From positions 79,022,581-79,086,580 of the forward strand of contig OY757912.1 of assembly GCA_963585895.1 (NCBI GenBank): a stretch of DNA of 64,000 bases, written 5' to 3'. The translations under genes and the position numbers were made by a program. Under the pieces are notes generated by a model, which made no database searches, was not told the DNA's origin, and saw nothing but the letters and a program-made list of their open reading frames with translations. Source of the stretch: Sepioteuthis lessoniana (lineage: Eukaryota; Mollusca; Cephalopoda; Myopsida; Loliginidae). The first letter of the stretch is position 1. Every line of letters starts with the position of its first letter. Of this stretch, positions 11,581 to 22,839 are shown in pieces.

Positions 11581-12174
11581 AAATTGAATTCCGTAAATCA
11601 ATTAATTTATAATCAACAAACATACGAAACCGACTTATACATGAGTGTGCACGATATCGAAACATAATTAAAAGAACTATAAGCTACTCTTGGCTTCAAA
11701 AATGAATTCCATAAGGAAATTATGGGTCGATTTATACACTAGATCGACTTATACACGAATGTGTACGATTTTCAAATGGAAAAAAACTATGAGCAGACCG
11801 TGGCTTAAAAAATGAATTTCATGAATTGATGTCTTCGTGACCCTAAAACAAGGGTTGTCTAATATACGAGAAGATAGGCAAGTCAGAGTGATTGACTGAC
11901 TGGCAAGCATGAATATTATTACTTTTTCCGCACCTTTAATATATCTCACTTGCTAACTGTTTGGCTTTGGTGTTCTTTTATGCAAATGGGGCCTCTTGTA
12001 ATCACATGTGACTTTACACCTACGTCTTGTCCCTTACGTATGAATTTGCACCGTCACTTATCGCCATCATACGTTTCAAGGGGCAAACGTTCTTTTTCTT
12101 TATTGAAAGAATACCCTCTCTTATATTAGAGAGATGTTCAATATGTTGGATATTGACCGGAAGATCCCTTTGAC

Positions 12175-12320
12175 ATGCCGCTTAAGTTGCGTGGGTAGCA
12201 TAACAGGAAATGCACCTGTATCCTAAAGTAAACAGAACGCAGGTACTTCCTCAGCAGAACAGCCACCTAAGTTGCGTGGGTGGCATGCCATGTACCTGTG
12301 TAACACGTAGGCGGAAGGTG
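12175..12320. repeat. Two imperfect direct repeats around AAGTTGCGTGGGTRGCAT
   Basis: The block CTTAAGTTGCGTGGGTAGCAT...CACCTGTATCC at about 12180 recurs as CCTAAGTTGCGTGGGTGGCAT...TACCTGTGTAAC at about 12265. Origin unknown. Confidence 0.6.
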
Positions 12321-12450
12321 GGCGTCCGGAAAATTATATAAACCAGGAAAGATTTTGGCCCTGACCGAACGAAGCAGTGAGACAGAGAGGTTTCACAGAA
12401 AAATTGCACCGTCACCCCTAAGTATGGGTGTGTAAAGGCAGCCATCTTCG

Positions 12451-12452
12451 AC

Positions 12453-12487
<35 letters not shown>

Positions 12488-12506
12488 CTCTCTCTCTCTC
12501 TCTCTC
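12451..12506. repeat. (CT)n/(TTTC)n microsatellite
   Basis: Pure pyrimidine tract of about 56 bp. Confidence 0.9.
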
Positions 12507-13010
12507 CCCATACATACATTCGGGTAATAAAAGGAAAAAAAAGCAGATTATATTTGATATATCAATGGCTGTTTACAACAAATACGTATAAGACCATTCA
12601 GATTTTATCAGATTGTTCGGCCTTTATCTGATTCTTATTTTCATCTTCTGCAATTGTTAGGAGTAAATATTGTTGGAAATTTTATGACCGTTTGTTTAAA
12701 ATAAATCGACAAGTAAAAACAACATGTGTGCGTATCACGAACTGTTTGCGTTTCTTGATTCTCTCTATTTTTATAAGTTACTTAAGCAAAGTAAGTACGA
12801 AATGAAGTTAATGTATTTTCATTTGGCGGTAGCAAACAGATCGAACATTTAACAGCTCTGAAAATGATAGCAGAGAACCGAGTTTAAGTTATGGTTGAGG
12901 TAGCCCGTGTCCACTTCACATGAAAGCTTCGGGAAAGGCCTCTCTTAAAACGTTACAAGTAATAATACTTATTACTGCAACCGCATAACTCAATATATTC
13001 TGTCTGAATG

Positions 13011-13512
13011 ATTTTAACGGCATGTCAATCCGTTTAGGGTTATTTCATGTCTGGATTTTATAGAACTGCGTTCATTGTATTTACATTTTTTAAAGTTGTT
13101 TATGAAGAGATTTTGCCCACAGTTATATGATGTCAAGTATTCCTATCAAATAGAAATAATTGTATGATGGATTGATTGATTTTAATGACATGTCAACCTG
13201 TCTAGGATTATTTTAAGTCTACAGGTTAGGGCGTTCATTGCACTTTCCTATTTACATTTTGTGTCGTTTTTAATGAAAGTTTTTTTTTTGTTTTGCGTAC
13301 GGTTAAAAGTTATACAAGTATTCCTATCAAATACTTATAATCATACGATGAATTAATTGATTTTAATGAAATGTCAACCTGTCTAGGATTGTGTCATGTC
13401 TACAGGTTAGGGCATTCAGTGTACTTTCATATTTAAACTTTTGTATCGTTGTTTAATGAAAGTTTAGGTATTTTGCACACGGTTATGTGAAACAAAAGGA
13501 TTCCTATCTAAT
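13011..13512. repeat. Three tandem ~170-bp repeats related to element-D tails
   Basis: The block GATTTTAATGACATGTCAACCTG... recurs at about 13011, 13179 and 13360. Each copy continues with a CTACAGGTTAGGGCRTTCA segment, a CACACGGTTA-like segment and a TATTCCTATCAAATA end. The first 40 bp resemble a diverged D/SINE B tail hairpin. Single divergent copies occur near 23.72-23.87 kb and 60.4-60.55 kb. Confidence 0.7.
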
Positions 13513-13519
13513 ATAAATG

Positions 13520-14510
13520 ATTTGTTTAATTCCCATAATAAATTTTCAATTGGATTTAGATCCGAAATGATGGCTGAAGAAAAAGCTTTAATCCTCTTGG
13601 CTCTGTCTTGTACAATTGAACTTCAGTGGAATGGCAATGTCTGAGGTGACCAGCAGCTGTACAAATTGCCGCAACTTACCAGATTCCAGTCACTAGTCAG
13701 TGTCAGATGCACCAGTTTTCTATGAGTGACTCATAGGTAGCAGAGTAGGAGACTAAGACTACTGCTATTAGCTTTGAACTCTTTCTCTCCTACTATAGTG
13801 ACCCACCAAGCTGGTTAGAGAACACAATCAGTCAACTATTTTATAACTGTGGCAGGAAGAAAAGGTAAATCCACGCTTTTCCCGGGCGTGTCAATACGAA
13901 ATAAGTGTCAAACATCACGTGGTGTCTTGCTTCCACTTACACTTGAACAGGGCTCAAAGTTTATCTATCGTTAACCCTAACCCTGTCGAGGAGACGAAAG
14001 AAGTTGAGAAATACACATTTATATTTTGCTTTCATCGTTTATTATTTGATGCTTTAATTTGCTAAGGCCGGCCTTTTCTATGGGTTTCCGACTGTCATTT
14101 CATAAATTCATAAGGAGGAGAAAACTCACTGTATCATCATTTCTAATGAAACTCTTTTAAAGGAGCTTCTAAATATTATCACCCTTGAAAAATGTTTGAC
14201 TTTTTCTGTTTTTCATAAAAGCTCAAACTTTAAAAAAAAAAGGAAAAAGACCATATTATCTTCTTTTTTTACTCTTTCTAGTCATGTGACTTCTTTTAAC
14301 CTACCAGTGAACGCGCATCCGTAATTTCAAATCGTTTGTTTTCGTAATTCATTCAGTTCACATACTGACTCGCAACTTTTGATCTCAAAAACCACATCCA
14401 CAGCTGTTTGACCTCGAGGTCAAACGTTGTTGGTAGGTTTTATACTCAATGACTCACCACTCTGCCGATGGGACTTAAAATACGCTGACTTCACCACCCC
14501 AACAGAGTTG
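13520..14510. other. Unassigned sequence
   Basis: No gene or repeat family recognised. Two CCCTAA units near 13975 are too few to be telomeric. Confidence 0.5.
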
Positions 14511-14523
14511 TAAGACACCTTCT

Positions 14524-14735
14524 CTCGAAAGTAGTGTCCTGTACATAACACTAAACTGCCTCTGATGGTGGGGCTCTTGTACTGCAGATCGGAAGAGTAA
14601 GGAATATCATTTCATTGCCAGTACTCCCAGGTCCACTCTGATACGAAGCGGTAGTACCAGTTAGGGTCCCATCTATAGATCAAATAGATCTGTTTAATAA
14701 TTGTTCATGTTCGATTGGACCGTGTGCAAAAAAAA
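14524..14735 (+). mobile_element. Element D head fragment
   Basis: Contains AGTGTCCTGTACATAACACT, TCCCAGGTCCACTCTGATAC and ATCAAATAGATCTGTTTAAT, all diagnostic D-head blocks, then one internal repeat. The tail is missing. Confidence 0.65.
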
Positions 14736-14739
14736 AAAC

Positions 14740-15374
14740 TATTAAAAAACAACTACCCAAAAATGTAAATATCAATAAACAATAAATGTGATTCCCTAAA
14801 GTATTGGTTACATTATAAATGTAAACAGCCGCTGACTGAGTTTGAACTCGGCTTGTCGTTACTATTTTTCATTCCTATAACGTTTGTACCACATGAACAC
14901 AAAAATTAAAATGCAAAGCCAACCAAAAAGATTGTGTTGAAAGTACTGAGAAACTGCTTGCCTTGAAAATAAGCATTCAAAAATTTGAGTTATTTCCCGA
15001 GTTGAACACTGGTCGGCAGTTAGAAAAAAAGCAAGTATATTTAAGTTTTAGCACTGAGTCAAGCAGTACATTCATTTATATATTATCAGTTCTTTCTATA
15101 TTTTTCAACTGAAAAAAGTTACGTCAAACATTTTTTCTCATTAGAATTGTAAAAATATTCTTTAACTACAAAAGGAATCACAGCGACGTTATATAACAAC
15201 TATAACTGCACATTCATAATCAATAATATTTTCGTAGCGGTTTGCTTGGATCTTTGGTGTTTACATAATTTCATTTGTAGCAAGGAATAGATAACCAACA
15301 TAACTGGTTTTGTCAGTCAATATTGGCATATATAGAAAATATGTATGCATTCTGTTTTACGTCTTTCTCCTGTA

Positions 15375-15375
<1 letters not shown>
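14740..15375. other. Unassigned AT-rich sequence
   Basis: No gene or repeat recognised. Confidence 0.5.

Positions 15376-15412
<37 letters not shown>
15376..15412. repeat. (CT)n(TA)n microsatellite
   Basis: Short CT run followed by about 12 TA units, providing the TA target beside the next MITE. Confidence 0.85.
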
Positions 15413-15413
<1 letters not shown>

Positions 15414-15622
15414 CGAGGGACCTTTAAAGAGTTCTAAACTTCACCCAGAAAGAAAAGCAAAAGCTGAGTTTTTTTTAACTGAGCAATTGGGAATGAGCAG
15501 GATGTTGCCTGCAATATGGGTCTCTCGAATGCTGATGCCACAGTACCAGCTGAAAAGGGTTAACATTTCCAGGACACTTCTGACTCTTTATGAGTGAGGG
15601 TTAGAATTTTTGAACGATGCTC
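15413..15622 (+). mobile_element. Mariner-type MITE, ~210 bp
   Basis: ACGAGGGACCTTTAAAGAGT at the left and TTAGAATTTTTGAACGATGC at the right form diverged terminal inverted repeats of the same type as 1081-1284. It sits immediately after a TA tract. No transposase. Confidence 0.6.
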
Positions 15623-15888
15623 ATATATTTAAAGATGAACGAAAGTGATAAGACGAATAGAAATACTTTTTTATGTTGTTTTTCTTTTGATTGTTCTCGT
15701 CTCGTTTTGATCTTAGATCATCGTCAGAAGAAAATGATTTTATAAAAAAAAAAAAAGTTTTTCAGGAAATGTTTTAAGATTCTTTTTAAAATAGTTGATA
15801 TGTTATTAGAAAACCGATGTAAAATGTACTGGTAGCATATCTATTAGTCGAATGAAAAATATTTTCAGTTCAAAGTATATATGGACTA

Positions 15889-15912
<24 letters not shown>

Positions 15913-15922
<10 letters not shown>

Positions 15923-16051
15923 CTTAAATCGTGAATCGGAAATCTTCTACTAAAGTTTCACCTTATCGGATCATCAGTTAGGCTTCCTGGTGATCCGATA
16001 AGGTGAGACTTTAGTTGAAGATTTCCGACTCGCGATTTAAGTTAATTTTAT
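15913..16051. repeat. Near-perfect foldback, 61-bp arms, 17-bp loop
   Basis: Arms 15913-15973 and 15991-16051 are reverse complements with few mismatches. Each contains an ACTAAAGTTTCACCTTATCGG-type block. On one strand CTGGTGATCC...GGTGAGACTTTAGT resembles a decayed CTGATGA...GAAAC hammerhead core. One arm alone recurs at 35924-36003. Probably a Penelope/retrozyme-type terminal repeat, but this is inference. Confidence 0.7.
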
Positions 16052-16316
16052 AATTGGCTCCACTTGTGTTGAGCACTCTTGTAATTGTAGCATTGCAGGA
16101 TTCGTTGAAGATTTTTAGTTTTCTTTTGACCAACTGACTGCGTATCCCTTGATTTTATTCAAGGGGTCGGACGAGGTTGGCCTTTTCTTTCTTTTTGACC
16201 TATAATTTTTTCTTTTTCCCCCGGGCGGTGATTCGAGATACTTTTATCTCTTGTTCCTGGCGGGGATTTTTTCTTTTTTTTCTGGTACCGTGAATGCTGG
16301 TAGATATTAGATTAGT

Positions 16317-16358
16317 AAATATATATATATATATATGTGTGTGTATGTGTGTGTGTCA
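16317..16358. repeat. (TA)n(TG)n microsatellite
   Basis: TA units followed by a short TG run. Confidence 0.85.
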
Positions 16359-16651
16359 GTTGTGTAGACATTAGGTTTTGGGAGGAGTGCGTTTCAAATT
16401 AGCAGTGACTTTGTCGTCTTGTTTTTGTTGTTTTGTTTTTTTTATCTGGAGTTTTGGAGAGTATCAAGTATTGTTTTTAAGCCAGAGTAGCCTAATTACG
16501 TGGAGGGACCACCTTTCAAATTTGCAGTGATGAATTGTCTTGTTTATTTATTTATTGAGCTGTTTGTGATTGTGAGATTTTTATTTCATGGGCGGGTGAA
16601 TTGGTTTCATATCAAATCCAAATAACATGTTTTCAGACTTCTAATCTGCTT

Positions 16652-16765
16652 TCTTCCCTCGTGGCCTGGCTAAAGTGCTGGGTAGCAGCCGGAAAATAAG
16701 CAAGTTCGAACTCCAGTCGTGCTATTACGTTCAGTTTCGTACTAATTGCCTTGGAACGTATTCTT

Positions 16766-16799
<34 letters not shown>

Positions 16800-17000
16800 T
16801 GAATAAGCACAGTCCGACCAAGTGATATGTGCTATTGCGTTCACTACAATCGAACTACTATCTTTTGAAAAGGCATGAACTCCTTATTATCCACCCAAGA
16901 TTTGGATTGAATAGTACCACTACTGCCCATCTACAAGTATGTCCTTGGCATTAAATGATCCACGAAGTTTTATATACCATTAAAAAACAAAGCAAACTAA
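16652..17000 (+). mobile_element. SINE B, two partial segments split by (GATA)n
   Basis: A head segment (CTCGTGGCCTGGCTAAAGTG...TTCGAACTCCAGTCGTGC) reaches about 16756. A TAGA microsatellite follows (16765-16799). Then a second segment restarts at GTGCTATTGCGTTCAC and runs to the tail hairpin TTGGCATTAAATGATCC...TATACCATT. The repeated GTGCTATT block suggests two insertions or a local duplication. Confidence 0.6.
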
Positions 17001-17269
17001 ATGAAATTATTCAATAAGAAATTTCATTAAATGTCAGAGTGGCCACTTCATATTTATATGAATAATTTTTTAGGTACGTTTTAGTAAATATTTGAACGTC
17101 CACAGAAATGATTTCACAGATACAGTATCGCCTATTATGAAACAAATATATCAGAATTTCCTTATTTCTAATTGAATATAATGCAACCAAAACGGTGAGT
17201 AAGGCATTATTTATTATAAGTTTACAGCACTAAAGATCTGGAAACAAAAATGAAATTGCTCAAATATAT

Positions 17270-17565
17270 CCTATTTACCAACCCTTCCGCTCGGGCAGGA
17301 TATGACACAAGATCAATTTTTTTTCAAGCGGAGTTTAACAGGTTTGAATTCAGAGTTTTCCTTCTCCTAGACTAGTTGCCTCACCAAGGCTGAAGAACCC
17401 AGTCTGCCCTACTATTTACTCATAGCTGGAGGGAGAATAATTGGATTCATACCTTTCCCAAGGGTATTAGTGCTATGTAAAATGCAATCAGACTCGTCCA
17501 GAATTTGAACTCGTGTCGCCGTGTCCATTTCCAACGACGAGAACCATTACACCACGGGCACCTCC
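17270..17565 (-). mobile_element. SINE A, full length
   Basis: Begins on the plus strand with the tail (CTATTTACCAACCCTTCCGC) and ends with the tRNA-like head (ACGAGAACCATTACACCACG, GGCACCTCC). Inserted next to a (TA)n(GT)n tract. Confidence 0.85.
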
Positions 17566-17566
17566 A

Positions 17567-17605
<39 letters not shown>

Positions 17606-18298
17606 CCCAACCCCTCCAAGCCTAGTTGGTCGGGGCTGTAGAATACACCGACTGCATCTTTACAGAGGGATAATACACACACCGAACGAGTGCCCATTTT
17701 ATAGGACATTAAATCATCTAAATGCGAGGTTCCAACATTGCAGATTTGAAGAATGTGGAGTACCCTTCGTTACCATTGCTCCCAGGTCCAATCTAACCCG
17801 GAGTGGTAGAACCTGGTCCTATCTATGGGTCAAATAGAACAAAACTATGAGTGCAAACAAATCACTGATGTTAAATTGTGATTGTCATATAGCAATAATC
17901 GGAACCGTTTAACTTTGAGCCCAGTCGGCTAGAGCTGCAGAATACACCGACTGAACCTCTGCAGAGGGATAAGACTTCACTAACGAGTGTTTTGGATATG
18001 GCACTAAAAAATCTGATGGTGAGGTTCCAGTACTGTTGGAGCTTTGGTGAATACGGAGTACACTTTTATTGCCATCGCTCCCAGATTCATTTTGGCCTGG
18101 ATTGGTAGTGCCTGATAGAGTCCTATCTATGGGTTAGATAGAACTAAACTGTAATTAGCTAAACCGAATTGTTTAAAATTGTCTCTTTTTCCAATTTATT
18201 GTGTGTGAACAAAAAAACTGTACTTATGCTTAACCGAATTGTTTGAAATAGAACTGTTTTGACATTTAATTGTGTTAAACAAAACTGTACTTCTAAAT

Positions 18299-18557
18299 AA
18301 GTAAAGTTGGCGACCTTAGTCGAGGATGACCCGAAGGCTTCCTTTTCAATAGCTACTACACCGAGGTGTAAGGGAGGGTGCTACTCCATTCCCTGGATTG
18401 ATCCACTTTACCCTTGATCCTTACTTTATAATTCTGGGTATTAAACAAGGCGGCATCAAGTACCATTTTTAAGTCTTTGGTATGTCTCGACCTGGGATTG
18501 AACTCTGGTCTTCCGTACCATTGGCGAACACTTTAAACGTTAGGCTAATGGCCTGGT
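18299..18557 (-). mobile_element. SINE C inside element D
   Basis: Begins AAGTAAAGTTGGCGACCTTA (3' end) and ends in the tRNA-like head with the box B complement GGGATTGAACTC and a box A-like CTAATGGCC. Confidence 0.8.
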
Positions 18558-18570
18558 ATAACTTATGTAA

Positions 18571-18838
18571 GTAAGTAAAAGTAAGATTGGTGACCATAGT
18601 CGAGGGCGACCCAAAGGCTTCCTTTTCAATAGCTACTACACCGAGGTGTAGGGGGGAGCGCTACTCCATTCCCTGGATTGCTCCACTTTACCCTCGATAC
18701 GTACCTTATATTCCTGAGTGTTAAGCAAGGGGGTATCAAGTACCCTTTTTAAAGTCTTTGGTATGACGCGACCTGGGACTGAACCCAAGTCTCCTGGATC
18801 ATTGGCGACCACTCTACCCACTTGGCCAATGAGCCGGT
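18571..18838 (-). mobile_element. SINE C inside element D, second copy
   Basis: Same orientation as the preceding SINE C and only ~14 bp away. Ends with CACTTGGCCAATGAGCCGGT. Differences from its neighbour show two distinct copies. Confidence 0.8.
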
Positions 18839-19032
18839 GTTGAACTTATATACTTATACTAAACTGAATTGTTTGAAACTTTATCAAAATGACTGAATTC
18901 GGCGTTAAATGACCCGAAAAGATTGTTATTTTCAAAATGTCTTACAAATCAAATCTTATATATTTGATATATATGTAAGAACAGAATTTGGAATTAAATA
19001 ACTTACAATGGTTGATATGCCATAAAGCCAAA

Positions 19033-19300
19033 CCAACCCCTCCGCACGAGCAGAATGCGACACAAGGTCAGTTTTTAAGTGGAGTTTAACAGGTTCTAAT
19101 TCCTTCTCCTAGAACAGTAGCCAAACCAAGATTAAAGTATCCCGTCTACCCTACTATATACCTATAGGTGGAGGGAGAATAGTGGGATTCCTCCCTTTCC
19201 CAAGAGTAATAGCATTATAGGAAATGCAAACAACCTCGTCCAGGATTTGAACTCGGATCACCATGTTCATTTCCTACGACGGTAACCATTACACCACGGA
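19033..19300 (-). mobile_element. SINE A, diverged
   Basis: Inserted at the AAACC tail of element D. Contains ACCAACCCCTCCGCACGAGC (tail) and GATTTGAACTCGGATCACC (box B complement). Confidence 0.8.
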
Positions 19301-19442
19301 TGAATGCACGAACATAAATATGTGATTTGCTTATCTTTGACCTGCTGATGCATGTTTATATTTTTGGTTTCAAAATTTCAAAGCTTTAGAGTTCGGTCAA
19401 AAATAAGACTCTATTATATCCGTTTTGATTTTCAAATATTCC

Positions 19443-19525
19443 ACGAAAAATAATAAAATACTGGTATTTGTGCGTTAGAGAAAAATAGCTTTTTATTAAA
19501 AACAGTTTGTTCTGTACTTATTTAT
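19443..19525 (-). repeat. 83-bp segment shared with 28796-28878
   Basis: The reverse complement of this host flank of the next SINE A matches 28796-28878 with about two differences. It lies immediately beyond the SINE 3' end in both places. Confidence 0.85.
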
Positions 19526-19817
19526 CATATTTACCAACCCCTCCGCTCGGGCAGGATATGACACAAGGTCAATTTTTAAGCAAAGTTTAACAGGTTTGAA
19601 TTCACAGTTTTCCTTCTCCTAGACTAGTTGCCTCACCAAAGCTGAAGAACCTAGTCTGCCCTACTATTTATCCATAGCTGGAGGGAGAATAATTGGATTC
19701 ATACCTTTCCCAAGGGTATTAGTGCTATGTGAAATGCAATCAGTCTCGTCTAGGATTTGAACTCGAGTCGCCGTGTCCATTTCCTACGACGATAACCATT
19801 ACACCACGGGTACCTCC
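19526..19817 (-). mobile_element. SINE A, full length, with 16-bp target-site duplication
   Basis: Flanked by TTCTGTACTTATTTAT at 19510-19525 and 19818-19833. Head, body and AAATATGATA tail are all present. Confidence 0.95.
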
Positions 19818-19844
19818 TTCTGTACTTATTTATGGCTAATAATC

Positions 19845-19914
19845 TCTCTCTCTCTCTATCTATCAATCTATCTCTCTCTCTCTCTCTCTCTCTTTATATA
19901 TATATATATATATA
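19845..19914. repeat. (CT)n(TA)n compound microsatellite
   Basis: CT and TCTA units followed by about 11 TA units. Confidence 0.9.
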
Positions 19915-20480
19915 TCGAGGTGTGATTCAAAAGTATCGTAGCTTTTAAGTAACTCATGAAATAAAGTGACAATGTCTAGTCATCTGAACAACTTCCTAGA
20001 CAAGTTAATGCCATTTCTTGCTACTTTTAATCATCAGTTTCCATATATATATATATATATATATATGGACATGGGTAATGTTCAAAAAGTAAAGTAAAGT
20101 AAAGTTCAGATATATCAAATTTGTCAATTACCGACACTACTATGTTCCTTTTCTACGTATTTAATATCGGGATTGTTGTATTTTAGCCAACAGCAGAAGG
20201 CAACCCTAAGGTTTTGATTCAAGAAGATAAACGACGCAAACTTCGTGATACTTTTGTGGAACTTTTTCTTCCGAACTTGGTAGTCAATGAAAACGTCCAC
20301 GAGAACTTAGGATATCATCTCGTTAGGTTCCAAAGCAATTGACTTGTCCTCATGTTCTTCAAGGAGAGTATTTATGCGCTCGTGTCCCGATTCTACAAGT
20401 ACATCAACAGCATAGCAACATAGTAGTTCTGCAAATACATGTACAATGTTTTATTTGTAAAGCAATAAACATGGATTAAT
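19915..20480. other. Unassigned, with a mariner-like end
   Basis: CGAGGTGTGATTCAAAAGTA directly after a TA run resembles a mariner inverted-repeat end, and a second (TA)n lies at 20043-20066. I could not find a matching right end or any transposase. Confidence 0.35.
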
Positions 20481-20489
20481 AAATGTTTG

Positions 20490-21160
20490 TACCACATTTT
20501 TCGGATAGATAGATAGATAGATGTAGTGAATTGTAAAGTTCGAAATGAAATCTAACGGGATAAGAAAGAAAAATACTTTTTTTACTTATAAATTCACTAT
20601 CATTCAAATGATGCCAGACACGTTAATCTAATTTTCCAAACGTCCTTTTTTCATTCTCAAGTGTGTGTGTTTGTGTGTGGTTATGTGTGTGCACTCGCAC
20701 ATGAACACAAATAGAAAAAAAGGTGAGAATATATTTCCGTTTCGTTTGATCGGCTGTAAACTTGTTTCAATAATTCAATACTAAATTCACTCGATAAGAC
20801 TGGAACAATTGTCAACACAATTTCCACGTCTGAAAAGAGAAAAAAAAAAATAACGGACTTCAGACAAAGTTAACTGTAAAAAGAGTTTCTCCATGGAATA
20901 TATTCGAAAATTGAATGTATATTTACAAAAGGCATTTAGGAAGGGAAAAAACGAAACGAAGAAGATATCCAACTTCTTTTTCTCTCGGATATATTTTAGT
21001 ACAACGATAAAAAGTAACTTTTTTTTTCGAAGATCATTTCGTAAATATACTCATTCTCCACGCTAATTCACGTAAACATACAAGTATGTATGTACGTAAG
21101 TTGGTCAATACGTTGCTATCATGATTATATATTTAAAATTGTTTTTTTTAAATATTCATT
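20490..21160. other. Unassigned AT-rich sequence
   Basis: Contains only a short GATA run at 20505-20522 and a GT run near 20660. No gene recognised. Confidence 0.5.
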
Positions 21161-21169
21161 CTGGGTTGG

Positions 21170-21840
21170 TTGGTTGGTTGGTTGGTTTTTTTATGGCATA
21201 TCAACCTTTGTAGGTTATTTAATGCCAAATCCATTTTGGTACAAATAATCAGTTCCATTTCAAACTATTCAGTTTAGCATAAATACACAGTTTAATTGTC
21301 AAAAAACATTTCTATTTAAACCTATTCAGTCTATTCAAACAGTTCTAATTCAGCTAATTCAGTTTAGTATAAGTACAGATTTTGTTTCTACACAGTTAAA
21401 TGTGACAACAGTTCAATATTAAACAATTCAGTTTAGTGTAAGTATAGTTTACATATCAAAAACCGTTCCATCTCAAACAATTCAGTTTAGCATAAGCACG
21501 CAGTTTAAATGTAAGTACAGTTCAATAGTCAAAAACATTTCTATTTAAGCTATTCAGTTTAGTCAAACAGTTCTAATTCAAACAATTCAGTTTAGCATAA
21601 TCTTACAGTTTAGTTCTATTTAACCCATAGATATGGCCCTATCAGGTGCTACCACTCCGAGCCAGAGTGGACCTGGGTGTAATGGCAATGAAGGGGTGCT
21701 CCGCATTCCCCAAAGCTCGAGCATCACTGGAACTTCACTATCAGATTGTTTAATGTCATATTCAGGACACTCTTGGGGGGTCTTACCCCTTTGCAGAGGT
21801 GCAGTCGATGTATTCTACAGCCCCACCCGACTGGGCAATA
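21170..21840 (-). mobile_element. Element D, single-head complete copy
   Basis: Begins with (GGTT)n and the tail hairpin TATGGCATATCAACC...GGTTATTTAATGCCA, followed by about seven internal repeats and the head at 21620-21840 ending CCCGACTGGGCAATA. The repeat block 21290-21650 is nearly identical to 27375-27735. Confidence 0.85.
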
Positions 21841-21974
21841 TGCACTCTTTACAAGAAATATTTATTCTTTATCTTTTTATCAATTCACATGACCTAGCTG
21901 ACAAAACATTACACAGTAACAACTTTAGATCAAACTTCTGTTAACAACTGTATCAAACTGATTGATTGATTGAT

Positions 21975-22179
21975 GTAACAAGGTAATCCAAGTGGAAAGA
22001 GAGATTTATTGAGAAGTCGACACTATAGCGTTTCGGTTCTACTGAACCATCATCAGGACCATGAGGGGTGATATTAGCGATCTTAAGTCAACGATGGATG
22101 TTTAAAAATGCAAAATACAAAAACCAAGGGGAAAATTTGTATAACAAGAAAAAGTTGGTTTTATTCCCTTATTTTTACA
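21975..22179 (+). repeat. Left ~200-bp inverted terminal repeat with hammerhead-like motif
   Basis: Reverse complement of 23477-23667, roughly 95% identical by eye with one ~12-bp indel. Begins GTAACAAGGTAATCCAAGTG. The pair delimits a 1.69-kb unit. I read it as an inverted pair of Penelope/retrozyme-type terminal repeats, an inference from the ribozyme-like motif. Confidence 0.85.
22015..22060 (-). ncRNA. Candidate hammerhead ribozyme (intact core)
   Basis: On the minus strand: GGTC, then CTGATGA, a helix II hairpin GGTTC-AGTA-GAACC with one extra U before it, GAAA, a helix III ACGC-TATA-GTGT closed by the A15.1-U16.1 pair, then C17 as the expected cleavage nucleotide, and GACT pairing with GGTC as helix I. 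All core positions except the extra U match the consensus. Activity is untested and helix I is short. Confidence 0.6.
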
Positions 22180-22185
22180 ATAAGA

Positions 22186-22839
22186 AAGGCACAAGGCCTT
22201 GACGTTTTATGGGGGGGGGCGAGCGGTCATGCTGTTTCTATATATACTAAGGGAACCTAGCTAGCCACATTCGCCGACCCATTCAACAGTACAATATATA
22301 GACAATCATACATCCCCATGCTCGCTACAAGCACCAAAATACCACATTTGCTCTGTGAAAAGACTTACTCCGAATATAATGTGTGATTTTATTTACAATT
22401 AATGATTTATTTACAAAAGATTATATATGATGGGGATGGGAGAAAAACCCCGAAATACAAAAACAAAAAAAATCCCCTGTTTGGTTACTCTCCCATCCCC
22501 CACCCCGTCTACGAAATGGAAGCAGACCGTTTTCCAGTGCCCGAAAACACGGAAAACAAGCCGGACCTCCAGTAAGTTGGAGAGGGTTCCTAATCTAATG
22601 GGGCAAAAGAAAAGACAGGGTTGGGTGCGGTATGGGCAGTTAATAGCAGATAATATGATTTTTATACACATGAAATTCCAAGATCTTCAACAAAAGCGGG
22701 CCGGAGTAAGGCTTGAGGTACAAAAACAATAGGGATGGGGAAGATTTTGGAGACTAACAACTAGATGACAGGGATAATGACTCACAACATACTGCAAACT
22801 AGGTTTCAAGAGGGGAAAAACTTTTGCCTACTTACTCGG
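22186..22839. other. Probable LINE 3' UTR and unassigned sequence inside the inverted-repeat unit
   Basis: No coding signature. Contains a G-run at 22211-22219 and C-rich stretches. On the minus strand it follows the Tx1-like stop codon and could be its 3' UTR. Confidence 0.35.

Larger units (their letters stand above)
17605..19035 (+). mobile_element. Element D, dimeric copy carrying two SINE C insertions
   Basis: First head 17610-17830 (AGCCTAGTTGGTCGGGGCTG), a short internal-repeat block, second head 17918-18140, more internal repeats, then two SINE C copies (18299-18557 and 18571-18838) within the repeat block. The D sequence resumes with ACTAAACTGAATTGTTTGAA and closes with the tail hairpin at 18980-19035. 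Same head-repeat-head-repeat-tail order as 3662-4735. Confidence 0.75.

Noticed and set aside
13972..13984. TAACCCTAACCCTG, telomere-like
   Set aside because: Only two units, and no array or chromosome-end context.
19915..20480. Mariner element starting CGAGGTGTGATTCAAAAGTA
   Set aside because: No right end and no transposase residues found. Kept only as an unassigned stretch.
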